Assembly (NCBI GenBank): GCA_026224805.1
Contig: JAMFRN010000074.1
Location: 1 to 34,584 of the forward strand
Length of the DNA: 34,584 nucleotides
DNA from: Nevskia soli
GTDB taxonomy: Bacteria; Pseudomonadota; Gammaproteobacteria; Nevskiales; Nevskiaceae
Direction: 5' to 3'
Below the pieces are notes generated by a model that made no database searches, had not been told where the DNA came from, and was given only the letters and a program-made list of their open reading frames with translations. The translations under genes were made by a program, and so were the position numbers. Positions 9,471-19,446 of the stretch are shown one piece after another (positions within the stretch are counted from its first letter, which is position 1; each line of letters begins with the position of its first letter).

Positions 9471-9487
9471 GGATCCGGTCCGGATCC
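9471..9487. promoter_or_regulatory. 17-bp palindrome GGATCCGG-T-CCGGATCC upstream of the cyclase gene (candidate operator)
   Basis: Perfect 8-bp arms around one base; immediately precedes GGGAGGAG SD and TTG start at 9506. Confidence 0.5.
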
Positions 9488-9505
9488 TGAGGGAGGAGAC
9501 CCCGC

Positions 9506-12500
9506 TTGCCAAGCTGCCATAACTGCGACGCCGCCAATCCGGACGGCGCCAGATTCTGCAACCAGTGCGGCACCCGCCTGGGCAACGAAGCCTCCGCCGA
9601 GGCGCCGCGCCGCGTCTATACGCCGCGGCATCTGGTGGAGCGGGTGCTCAACAGCCGAGCCGCCCTGATCGGCGAGCGCAAGCGGGTCACCGTGCTGTTC
9701 GTCGACATCAAGGGCTCCACCCGGCTGGCCGAGCAGGCCGGTGCCGAGGCCTGGCACCTGATCCTGGACCGCTACTTCACCCTGCTCAGCGGCGCGGTGC
9801 ACCGCTACGAGGGCACCGTCAACCAGTACACCGGTGACGGCATCATGGCCCTGTTCGGCGCGCCGCTGGCGCACGAGGACCATGCGGTGCGCGCCTGCTT
9901 CGCCGCGCTGGAGATGCAGCGCCAGGTGCGGCTTTACGCCGACGAGCTGCGCCTGTCCTCCGGGCTGAACCTGTCGATCCGCGTCGGCCTCAATACCGGC
10001 GAAGTGATCGTCGGCGCCATCGGCGACGACCTGCGCATGGATTACACCGCGCAGGGCCTGACGGTGAACCTGGCCGCGCGCATGGAGCAGATCTGCGAGC
10101 CGGGGCGCATCTACGCCACGCGCAATACGGCGGCGCTGGCCGAGGGCTATTTCCGCCTGCGCGACCTGGGCGAGATGGCGGTGGCCGGCATGGATCTGCC
10201 GCTGCGGGTCTACGAGGTGGAAGGCGAAGGCGTCATCAAAACCCGGCTGGAACGCGGCCTGGCGCGCGGCGCGGCGTGCTTCGTCGGGCGCGAGGCCGAG
10301 CGCCTGCAACTGCGCGCGGCGCTGGACGAGGCCCTGGCCGGACGCGGCCAGGTGGTGGCGGTGGTAGGCGAGGCCGGCATCGGCAAGAGCCGGCTGTGCC
10401 ATGAGTTCGCGCAGGACTGCGAACGCGGCGGCATCGCCGTGCACCGCGCTACCGGTGTGCCTTATGCGGCGGCGATGCCGTTCCACCCGGTGCAGACGCT
10501 GACGCGCCGGCGGCTGTGCCTGCCCGACGAGGGCGGCGCGGCGGAACTCAAGCGCCTCGCCGCCGGCGCCCTGCTGCTGTTCGACCCGGCCTCGGTGGCG
10601 CTGCTGCCGCGGCTGCTGGAATTTCTCGGCAGCGGCGAGGCTGCCGCGGTCGGCGCCGGCGCCACCGCCGACCGCAGGCAGCTGTTCGAGCTGCTGGCGC
10701 GGCTGCTGCCGCGCGCGGATGCGCCGCAGGTCCTGCTGGTGGAGGACCTGCATTTCGCCGATTCCGGCAGCGAGGCCTTCCTGGAGATGCTGATCGCGCA
10801 GGTGGCCGGCACCTCGACCCTGCTGCTGCTCAACTTCCGCCCGGACTACAGCGCGCCCTGGCTGGAGCGGCGGCCGCACCAGCGCATCGGCATCGGCGCG
10901 CTGGACCAGGCGCAGATCGAGGCGGTGGCAAGCGATCTGCTGGGCGCGCATGCCAGCGTGGCCGCGCTGCCGCAGGAGCTGAGCCGGCGCGCCGGCGGTA
11001 ATCCCTTCTATGTCGAGGAAGCGGTGCAGGCACTGAGCGAGACCGGGCATCTGCAAGGCTCGCACAGCGCCTACACACTGGCGCGCGCCATCGGGCGCTG
11101 GCCGATCCCCGACACGGTGCATGCCCTGGTGGCCGCGCGCGTCGACCGCCTCGGCGAAGCCGACAAGAACCTGCTGCAATCCGCCGCCATCATCGGCCTG
11201 GAGTTCCCGCAGCAGGTGCTGGCGCGCCTGGCCGATCTGCCGGCGGCGCAATGCGCCGAAGGCCTCAACACCCTGCACAGCCGCGGCTTCGTGCAGCCCA
11301 AGGCCGATGCGATCGGCATCTATGCCTTCAGCCATCCGCTGAGCCAGGACGTGGTTTACCGCGCCCAGCTGGAAACGCAGCGCAGCGCGGCGCACCGCCG
11401 CCTGGCGGAGCTGCTGGAGGGGGAACACCCGCTGACCGCGCCGCCCGACGACGACGCCGTGGCCATTGCCCATCACTGGCACCGCGCCGGCGATTGGGTG
11501 CGGGCGGCGGAATGGAACCTGCGCGCGGCCAGCTGGTCGTCGGCGCACGGCGCCAATGCCTCGCTGGCGCAGTTCCGCCTGGCGCAGAAGAATCTGCAGC
11601 GGGCGCCGCGCAATGCCGCCACCGACCGCCTGCGCATCCAGTCGCTGGCCGGGCTGGTGCGCATGGCGCAGTTCACCGACATCGCGCCGGAAGAAACCGA
11701 GGCCGCCTATGTCGAAGCGCGCGACCTGGCCGAGGCCAACCGCGACACCGCATCCCTGGCCGAGCTGCTGATTTCCTACAGCGCCGAGCAGCTGCACCGC
11801 GGCGACGCGCGCGAGGCGGTGCGCCTGGTCGGTGAGGCAGTGCGCCTGGCGGTGGACAGCGGCGCGCTGGAGCTGATCAACCGCTTCCGCTTGCAGCTGC
11901 TGCTGGTGCACAGCACCGCCGGCTATCCGCGCGAGGGCGCCGAGCTGGTCAGCGAAGCCGGCGGCGACGGCTGGCTGACCGAGCCGCTGGGCCCGGAGAA
12001 CTTCAATTCGCGCGCCTTCCACGCGCTGATCCTGGGCTGGCTCGGTCGCCTCGACCAGGCCCATGCGCAGCTGCGCGCGGCGCTGGCCTATGCCGAGCAG
12101 GAAGGGCGCGCCACCAGCTGGATGCACACCAACTGGATCGACCTGGCCGGCTTCAGCGGCGACCACAGCGGCGTGCTGCAGCAGGGCCAGCTGGCGCTGC
12201 AACGCGCCGAGATCGGTGGCAGCTCCTATTTTCGCGCCATCGCCCTGCGCGGCCTGGGCCTGGCGCATGTGCTGCTCGGCGACGGCGCGGCGGCGGTGCG
12301 CGTGCTGGAGCCGGCGCTACTGCTGGTGGCGCGCGGCGCCAATGCCCACCAGTTCCAGGCCCAGACCCTGGCAACCCTGGCCAAGGCCTATGTGCAGCTC
12401 GGCGCCTACGACCGCGCCCACGCCACCGCCAACGCCGCCATCGCCAGCGCGCAAAGCTCGCACTCGCGGGTGTGGGAGCTGACCTGCTGGGTCGCTTACT

Positions 12501-12736
12501 TCGAACTGCCGGCGCAGGGCCCCTGGAGCGGCCGCGTGGCGGAAGGCCTGCAGCGCATGGGGCAGCTGATCGACGCCACCGGCGCCGAGGTGCAGCGCCC
12601 CTGGTGGTGGCTGGCGCAGGCGCGCTGGGCCACCACCCCGGCCGAAGCCGCCGGCTATCGGGCGCGGGCGCTGGAGAGCTTCGCCAGCATCGGCGCGCAT
12701 GGGCATTTACGCAGGCTGGCGGCGCAGGCAGCCTAG
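9506..12736 (+). CDS. Zinc ribbon - class III adenylate/guanylate cyclase - AAA/STAND ATPase - TPR regulatory protein
   Basis: CHNCDAANPDGARFCNQCG; VTVLFVDIKGSTRL...YTGDGIMALFGAPLAHEDHA...TVNLAARMEQ; Walker A VGEAGIGKSRL; Walker B VLLVEDLHFAD; helical repeat C-terminus. TTG start. Confidence 0.9.
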   Translation: MPSCHNCDAANPDGARFCNQCGTRLGNEASAEAPRRVYTPRHLVERVLNSRAALIGERKRVTVLFVDIKGSTRLAEQAGAEAWHLILDRYFTLLSGAVHRYEGTVNQYTGDGIMALFGAPLAHEDHAVRACFAALEMQRQVRLYADELRLSSGLNLSIRVGLNTGEVIVGAIGDDLRMDYTAQGLTVNLAARMEQICEPGRIYATRNTAALAEGYFRLRDLGEMAVAGMDLPLRVYEVEGEGVIKTRLERGLARGAACFVGREAERLQLRAALDEALAGRGQVVAVVGEAGIGKSRLCHEFAQDCERGGIAVHRATGVPYAAAMPFHPVQTLTRRRLCLPDEGGAAELKRLAAGALLLFDPASVALLPRLLEFLGSGEAAAVGAGATADRRQLFELLARLLPRADAPQVLLVEDLHFADSGSEAFLEMLIAQVAGTSTLLLLNFRPDYSAPWLERRPHQRIGIGALDQAQIEAVASDLLGAHASVAALPQELSRRAGGNPFYVEEAVQALSETGHLQGSHSAYTLARAIGRWPIPDTVHALVAARVDRLGEADKNLLQSAAIIGLEFPQQVLARLADLPAAQCAEGLNTLHSRGFVQPKADAIGIYAFSHPLSQDVVYRAQLETQRSAAHRRLAELLEGEHPLTAPPDDDAVAIAHHWHRAGDWVRAAEWNLRAASWSSAHGANASLAQFRLAQKNLQRAPRNAATDRLRIQSLAGLVRMAQFTDIAPEETEAAYVEARDLAEANRDTASLAELLISYSAEQLHRGDAREAVRLVGEAVRLAVDSGALELINRFRLQLLLVHSTAGYPREGAELVSEAGGDGWLTEPLGPENFNSRAFHALILGWLGRLDQAHAQLRAALAYAEQEGRATSWMHTNWIDLAGFSGDHSGVLQQGQLALQRAEIGGSSYFRAIALRGLGLAHVLLGDGAAAVRVLEPALLLVARGANAHQFQAQTLATLAKAYVQLGAYDRAHATANAAIASAQSSHSRVWELTCWVAYFELPAQGPWSGRVAEGLQRMGQLIDATGAEVQRPWWWLAQARWATTPAEAAGYRARALESFASIGAHGHLRRLAAQAA

Positions 12737-12785
12737 GCTTGGTCGGTGGTATGCCTGGGCTGAAGTGGCTGATACGAGCTTGTTG

Positions 12786-12804
12786 CCTCTCCCGGAGGGA
12801 GAGG
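12786..12804 (-). terminator. Hairpin CCTCTCCC-GGA-GGGAGAGG downstream of the 12808-12897 small ORF
   Basis: Perfect 8-bp arms, located immediately after the small ORF stop; also resembles the genome's CCCTCTCC repeat family. Confidence 0.4.
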
Positions 12805-12807
12805 GGT

Positions 12808-12897
12808 TCAAGGTACCGCCAGGTCCATCGCCACCAGCGGCGGCAGCAGGAACATCAGGGCGACGAAGAATGCGAACCAGATCATCTGTTGACGCAT
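12808..12897 (-). CDS. Candidate 29-aa single-TM small protein MRQQMIWFAFFVALMFLLPPLVAMDLAVP
   Basis: ATG at 12897 preceded by AAAGGAG with 6-nt spacing (CCGGCAAAGGAGCCCGCCATG); hydrophobic core; stop then hairpin. Confidence 0.5.
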   Translation of the reverse strand: MRQQMIWFAFFVALMFLLPPLVAMDLAVP

Positions 12898-13062
12898 GGC
12901 GGGCTCCTTTGCCGGTGTGCCACAGGCGCAGTCTCCGCTCCGCGCCTGGCGGTGGATTGACCAAGCCATGCAAAGCGCGAGGAACCTTGTGCAGAATCGG
13001 TGCAGCGCGGTTTTCGCCGGCCGGCTGCTGCTAATCTGCTGGCCAATCCGGTCCCTGATGCG

Positions 13063-13761
13063 ATGAGTGCAATGGAAAAAATCCTGGTGGTGGACGACGA
13101 CCCGCATATCCGCGAGGTGGTGTGCTTCGCCTTGCAGAAGGCCGGCTATGCCACGGTCAGCGCCGAGAACGGCAAGCAGGCGCTGGATTGCTTCGGCCGC
13201 GAGCGTCCGGCCCTGGTGGTGCTGGACATCCTGATGCCGGAGATGGACGGCACCGAGGTCTGCCGCCGCCTGCGCGCCGCGCCGGCCACCGCGCACACGC
13301 CGATCCTGTTCGTCTCGAGCAAGGACGACGAGGTCGACCGCATCGTCGGACTGGAACTGGGCGGCGACGACTACGTCGCCAAGCCGTTCTCGCCGCGCGA
13401 GCTGGTAGCGCGGGTGCGCGCCATCCTGCGCCGCGCCACGCATGTCCCGACGCAAGCGCAACAGGCGCTCAGCCACGGCCGCCTGCGGCTGGACCTGGAC
13501 CGCTACGAAGCGTACTGGGACGACAAGCTGGTGGTGCTGACCCTGACCGAGTTCGGCATCCTGCGCACCCTGATCGAGCGACCCGGCAAGGTGTGCAGCC
13601 GCGATCACCTGATGAACACCGCCTACGAGCTGCACAAGATCGTCAGCGACCGCACCATCGACAGCCATGTGCGCCGGGTTCGTGCGAAGTTCAGCGCGCT
13701 GGGTGCCGATCCGGTGGAGACGCTGCATGGTGTGGGCTATCGCCTCGGCCCCTGCGAGTAA
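13063..13761 (+). CDS. OmpR-family response regulator
   Basis: MEKILVVDDDPHIREVV...LVVLDILMPEMDG...VSSKDDEVDRIVGLELGGDDYVAKPFSPREL; C-terminal DSHVRRVRAKF..VETLHGVGYRL. Confidence 0.95.
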   Translation: MSAMEKILVVDDDPHIREVVCFALQKAGYATVSAENGKQALDCFGRERPALVVLDILMPEMDGTEVCRRLRAAPATAHTPILFVSSKDDEVDRIVGLELGGDDYVAKPFSPRELVARVRAILRRATHVPTQAQQALSHGRLRLDLDRYEAYWDDKLVVLTLTEFGILRTLIERPGKVCSRDHLMNTAYELHKIVSDRTIDSHVRRVRAKFSALGADPVETLHGVGYRLGPCE

Positions 13762-13784
13762 GTCCGATCAGCGCCCAATCAATA

Positions 13785-13854
13785 GTAGGGCGGCCTGTGG
13801 CCGCCGATTGCTCCGTCCGAACGGCGCGGCAGCGGCGGCCACAGGCCGCCCTAC
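13785..13854. repeat. REP/BIME-like inverted repeat, family 1 (GTAGGGCGGCCTGTGGCCGCC ... GGCGGCCACAGGCCGCCCTAC)
   Basis: 21-bp perfect arms; second copy at 29570-29636. Confidence 0.9.
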
Positions 13855-13863
13855 AACGGCTAC

Positions 13864-13944
13864 GTCATACCGGCGCAAGCCGGTATCCAGAGCAGCGGAG
13901 GTACGCCCTCCGAATCCCTGGATACCGGCTTGCGCCGGTATGAC
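13864..13944. repeat. REP-like inverted repeat, family 2 (GTCATACCGGCGCAAGCCGGTATCCAG ... CTGGATACCGGCTTGCGCCGGTATGAC)
   Basis: 27-bp perfect inverted arms. Confidence 0.9.
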
Positions 13945-13970
13945 GCTGTTACGTATGGAGCCACAATAGC

Positions 13971-15644
13971 TTGAGCGTTCCAGCCCAGGAACTTCAGCGC
14001 AAACCCAGCGGCCTGTTCCGCCTGCGCCTGCGCACCATCCTGCTGCTGATCAACCTGGTGGTGCTGGTACTGCCGCTGGGCAGCATCTTCGTGCTGCGCA
14101 TCTACGAGAGCGCGCTGATCCGCCAGACCGAGTCGGAGCTGATCGCGCAGGGCGCGGTGATCGCCGCCGCTTACCAGACCGACTATGCGCGGCTCGCCGG
14201 CCACCATGAGCCGCATGCACCCGGCGACGTGGCAGCGCTGGATTACGGCAATCCGCTCCTGTGGCACCCGCCGCAGAATGCGGGCAACAGCCCCTGGCGG
14301 CCGCGCAGCGCGCAACTCGACCTGGCCGACGACAAGGTGCGCCCGCCGGTACCGGATCCGGCGGTGGCCGACAGCGCTGCCGACCCCATGGCGGAAACCT
14401 TGGGCCACGAACTGACGCCGGTGCTGCGCGGCGCCCAGCTCTACACCCTGGCCGGCATCCGCGTGGTCGACTTCAACGGCATCGTCGTGGCCACCACCAG
14501 CGAGGATCTCGGCGCCTCGCTGATCACGCGCGAGGAAGTGAGCCGTGCGCTGCAGGGCGAGCCGGTGAGCCTGCTGCGCTGGCGCGGCAACGAGACGCCG
14601 ACTTTCCTGGAGTCGGTCATCAGCCGTGGCGCGCATGTGTCGGTATTCGTGGCGCAACCCATCGTCCACGACGGCCGCGTGCTCGGCGCCGTGCTGCTGG
14701 TGCGTACGCCCGCCAACATCAAGCAGGCCATCCTGGGCAAGCGCACCGCCCTGCTGCGCGGCGCGCTATTCCTGCTGCTGGTGGTGCTGGCGCTATCGCT
14801 GTTCACCTCGCTCACCATCAGCCGCCCGGTGCATGCCCTGATCGAACAGGCGCGCCGCGCCGCCCGCGGCGAGCGCGGCGCGGTGACGCCGCTGCGCCAT
14901 GCCGGTACCCGCGAGATCCACGAGCTGTCCGAAACCATCGCCGCGATGGCCGCCACGCTGGAAAGTCGCGCCGCCTACATCCGCGACTTCGCCGCCCACG
15001 TCTCGCACGAATTCAAGACCCCGCTGACCTCGATGCAGGGCGCGGTGGAACTGCTGCGCGAGCACGACGCCGACATGTCCGGCAGCGAGCGCGAGCGCTT
15101 CCTCGGCATGGTCGCCGCCGACGCCAGCCGCCTGGAACGCCTGGTCCGCCGCCTGCTCGAACTGGCCCGCGCCGACGTGCTGCAACCGCGCCGCGAGCAA
15201 GCCGCTATCGCCGACATCGTCAACGCCGTGGCCACGCGCCAACGCGAACTGGGACTCGAAGTCACCGTCGACAACCAGGCCCCCGGCGCCCGCCTCGCCA
15301 TCGCCCCGGAAATCATCGACTCGATTCTCGGTACGCTCTGCGACAACGCCCGCCAACACGCCGGCGCCGGGGCGAGGGTCACCATCCGCTGCATCACCGA
15401 CAGCGCGACTCGGCAGCTCCTGATCGACTTCAGCGATAACGGGCCTGGCATTTCGGCGGCGAATGCAGCGAAGATTTTCGAGCCGTTTTTTACCACGGCG
15501 CGGGAGCGCGGCGGTACGGGCTTAGGGCTATCGATTACGCGATCGCTGCTGGCGGCGCATGGGGGCGGCATAGTGTTGCTGCCGACGCAGCAGGGCGCTA
15601 TGTTCCGCTTGAATTTGCCGCTGGTGTTGGAACCGACGGTTTAG
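13971..15644 (+). CDS. Sensor histidine kinase (TM-sensor-TM-HAMP-HisKA-HATPase)
   Basis: H-box FAAHVSHEFKTPLTSMQGAVELL; DNGPGIS; GGTGLGLSITRSLLAAHGG; partner of the regulator at 13063. TTG start. Confidence 0.93.
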   Translation: MSVPAQELQRKPSGLFRLRLRTILLLINLVVLVLPLGSIFVLRIYESALIRQTESELIAQGAVIAAAYQTDYARLAGHHEPHAPGDVAALDYGNPLLWHPPQNAGNSPWRPRSAQLDLADDKVRPPVPDPAVADSAADPMAETLGHELTPVLRGAQLYTLAGIRVVDFNGIVVATTSEDLGASLITREEVSRALQGEPVSLLRWRGNETPTFLESVISRGAHVSVFVAQPIVHDGRVLGAVLLVRTPANIKQAILGKRTALLRGALFLLLVVLALSLFTSLTISRPVHALIEQARRAARGERGAVTPLRHAGTREIHELSETIAAMAATLESRAAYIRDFAAHVSHEFKTPLTSMQGAVELLREHDADMSGSERERFLGMVAADASRLERLVRRLLELARADVLQPRREQAAIADIVNAVATRQRELGLEVTVDNQAPGARLAIAPEIIDSILGTLCDNARQHAGAGARVTIRCITDSATRQLLIDFSDNGPGISAANAAKIFEPFFTTARERGGTGLGLSITRSLLAAHGGGIVLLPTQQGAMFRLNLPLVLEPTV

Positions 15645-15727
15645 CGTTCGCAACTTTTGTATGCGCTGAAACTTTTGCGTACGCGCTTGCACACGACCAT
15701 TGGAGCCGCAGATTGAAAGTGCGGTTC

Positions 15728-16360
15728 CGCCTTGAAGGCGGGTATCTTTTCTTTGTCTCGCCAAAGAAAAGATACGAAAAGAAAGGCGACCCGATGTCTG
15801 CACTTCTCGCTCGCCGCCGATTTCACCCACAGGCCATGAATGGCCTGTGGGTGAAATCGGCGGCATCCCTGCCTTGACCCGCGTCTACGCGCGGACCTGA
15901 TCACCGCGAGCTGTGATGCTCGGCGCAGCCACACGGGGGAGAACGTCCACAGCCACATCAAAAGCAGAATCAAAAGTCTCGCGACACACTGCCTTTAGTC
16001 CCCTCTCCCCTTGGGGGAGAGGGTTAGGATGAGGGGTGGTTGCGGCGCGTAAGTCCAGAACTGGATTCCCGCCTTCGCGGGAATGACGCTGGTGAGGTTT
16101 TGCTTTTGATGTTGCCGTTGCTGTGCTTTGCCTTTGACGTTCCTCCCCGTGTGGCTGCGCCGAGCATCGCAAAGACGGAGTGGAATAGCCGCGCGCAGAC
16201 GCGGGCGAGGCAGGGATGGCCTGTCTAAAAAGCCCGCTCCGGCTGCGAAGCGCAGGGAACCGATCAATCACCGCAGGTGATTGATCGGCGCAGACATCGA
16301 GGCGGCGTTTCTTGGTTACTTCTTTCCGCTGTAGGAAAGAAGTAACTCGCCGAAGGCGAA
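15728..16360. repeat. Large composite inverted-repeat element (two ~250-bp arms each with two hairpins, 99-bp repeat nested in centre)
   Basis: See findings; includes hairpins 15742-15775, 15813-15864, 16260-16288, 16315-16346. Confidence 0.75.
15991..16089. repeat. 99-bp interspersed repeat, copy 1 (CCCCTCTCCCC..GGGGGAGAGGG + CTGGATTCCCGCCTTCGCGGGAATGACGC)
   Basis: 90/99 identity by hand alignment to 18414-18512. Confidence 0.85.
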
Positions 16361-16591
16361 AAACTTCGCTAAGGCGTCAGGAGGATCCGGCACGCGCGCA
16401 AGCGCACGCTGCGCTGTTTCAGAGTCAGAAAAAGGCCGCGATTGATGCGCTTCGCTGCGCTCAGCACATCCTACGCAGCTCAGAATGACAAGGGAGAGGT
16501 TAGTGCCGGTCCCTCGATACGCCCGCCAAGGCAGGCACTCGGGACGAACGGAGTTCATTGTTGGTCTTGTAAAAAGCGCCCCTTGCCCCAA

Positions 16592-16618
16592 CCCTCTCCC
16601 CACTTCGTGGGGAGAGGG
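16592..16618. repeat. Hairpin CCCTCTCCCC-ACTTCGT-GGGGAGAGGG upstream of the ABC operon
   Basis: 10-bp perfect arms; same core as the CCCTCTCC family. Confidence 0.7.
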
Positions 16619-16691
16619 AGAGAAAAATGATTACGGCTAACCCTGCCCCACAATACGCTACGCTTGTCCCCCCGACCCGAGCCCAGACCGC

Positions 16692-17629
<938 letters not shown>

Positions 17630-17633
<4 letters not shown>

Positions 17634-18409
17634 GCGCGGCCGGCTCTTTCAACGCGCGCGGCGTGTGGGCGATCTACCGCTTCGAGATGGCGCGCTTTCG
17701 CCGCACCCTGCTGCAAAGCCTGATCGCTCCGGTGATCAGCACGGCGCTGTACTTCGTGGTGTTCGGCTCGGCCATCGGCTCGCGCATGTCGCAGGTCGGC
17801 GGCGTGCCCTACGCGGCGTTCATCGTGCCGGGGCTGATCATGCTGTCGCTGTTCACCGAGAGCCTGTCCAACGCCTCCTTCGGCATCTACTTCCCCAAGT
17901 TCGTCGGCACCATTTACGAGTTGCTGTCGGCGCCGATCTCCTCGGTGGAGATCGTGCTGGCCTATGTCGGCGCGGCGGCGAGCAAGTCGATCCTGCTGGG
18001 CCTGGTGATCCTCGGCACCGCAGCGCTGTTCGTGCCGATCCACATCCTGCATCCCTTGTGGATGATCGCCTTCCTGGTGCTGACGGCGGCGAACTTCAGC
18101 CTGTTCGGCTTCATCACTGGCATCTGGGCCAAGAGCTTCGACCAGCTGCAGTTCATCCCGATGCTGGTGATCACGCCGCTGACCTTCCTCGGCGGCGCCT
18201 TCTATTCCATCGACATGCTGCCGCCGGCCTGGCGCACGGTGACGCTGTTCAACCCGGTGGTGTACCTGATCAGCGGCTTCCGCTGGTCCTTCTACGAAAC
18301 CTCCGACGTGGGCGTCGGCGTCAGCCTGGGCATGACGCTGGGCTTTTTCGCGCTGTGTCTGATACTGGTGACGTGGATTTTCAGAACCGGATATCGCCTG
18401 AAGAACTAA
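17630..18409 (+). CDS. ABC-2 type permease (YadH-like)
   Basis: ATGA overlap with the ATPase gene; [46 protein letters not shown]...[20 protein letters not shown]. Confidence 0.93.
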
Positions 18410-18413
18410 TTCC

Positions 18414-18512
18414 GCCTTGAGTCCCCTCTCCCCTCGGGGGAGAGGGCCAGGGTGAGGGGTGGTAGCGGCGCATACGGCCAGAACTGGATTCCCGCCTTCG
18501 CGGGAATGACGC
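18414..18512. repeat. 99-bp interspersed repeat, copy 2
   Basis: Same orientation as 15991-16089; begins 5 bp after the permease stop. Confidence 0.85.
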
Positions 18513-18549
18513 AGTCGTGGCGGTACCAAGTGTCGTTGACGGAAGCCTC

Positions 18550-19446
18550 TCAGCGCACCCACTGCGGGAAATACCCCAGCGTGTCCTGCAGCGCCGCATC
18601 ATGCGCCGGCACCACCACGAGCCCCGGGTGCTGGATCATCAGCTTGTGCAGCAGCTCGATCGCTTGCTGCGTCTGTTCGCGATCGTTGTCCGCGATGAGG
18701 CTGGCCAGCAAGGACTTGGGCCGCGCCTCTTTCAGCGCCTGCGCCGACCACACGGTATCGCCGCAGAACAGGTACTGCTTGCCCGAAGCCACCGTCAGCA
18801 ACAAGCCCACCGCGCCGGGCGTGTGCCCGGGCAGCGGCACCAGCACGGCGCTGCCGTCGCCGAACAGGTCGAGGCTGCGGGGAAAGCCGAAGTACGGTTT
18901 GTCCTCCAGCTCATAGGTGTGCCAGCGGATCGACGCCGGAGTGACCTGGGACGGAAAGGCGCGGGGAAAGCCGGGGTGGCGGTCCCAGTCGCGCTCCTCG
19001 GCGGTGATCCACACCTCCGCTTCCGGAAAATCCACCAGGCCGCTGGCGTGGTCCCAGTGGCTGTGGCTGAGGATGATGCGCGGCACCGCGATGCCGGCCT
19101 GGTCGAGCTGGTCCCGCGCCGGTGTCACCGGCGGCTCGTAGTAGAACGAGGGCCGGGCCCACCAGGGCATGTCCTCCTTGTATTGCGCTTCGATGTTGCG
19201 GCCGAGGCCGCTGTCGAACAGGAAGCTGCCGTGCGGGTGCTGCACCAGCACCGCGACATGATTGATCTCGATCTTCTGGAACAGGCTGCCGCCGGAATAG
19301 ACCAACCCGGCCTGCGCATGGACGTGGCCGGTCTTGATCAGGGAGAACGCCACGCCGTTGCCGGATGCGGCGGGTGCATCGGCCCGTACTGCGCCGACGA
19401 AAAGGGTAAGGACCAGTAGCAGGCCGGACAGCAGATGTTTTCTCAT
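18550..19446 (-). CDS. Secreted MBL-fold metallo-hydrolase
   Basis: Signal peptide MRKHLLSGLLLVLTLFVGAVRADA; metal motif ILSHSHWDHASG; LPGHTPGAVGLLL; FCGDTVW. Confidence 0.9.
   Translation of the reverse strand: MRKHLLSGLLLVLTLFVGAVRADAPAASGNGVAFSLIKTGHVHAQAGLVYSGGSLFQKIEINHVAVLVQHPHGSFLFDSGLGRNIEAQYKEDMPWWARPSFYYEPPVTPARDQLDQAGIAVPRIILSHSHWDHASGLVDFPEAEVWITAEERDWDRHPGFPRAFPSQVTPASIRWHTYELEDKPYFGFPRSLDLFGDGSAVLVPLPGHTPGAVGLLLTVASGKQYLFCGDTVWSAQALKEARPKSLLASLIADNDREQTQQAIELLHKLMIQHPGLVVVPAHDAALQDTLGYFPQWVR

Noticed and set aside
9290-12268. 992-aa minus-strand ORF opposite the cyclase gene
   Set aside because: Shadow ORF in high-GC coding DNA; low-complexity H/Q/R/A-rich translation, no motifs, while the + strand has a clear multidomain protein.
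15728-16620. Possible CRISPR array because of clustered repeats
   Set aside because: Repeats are inverted, of different families and lack regular direct-repeat/spacer periodicity; no cas genes.
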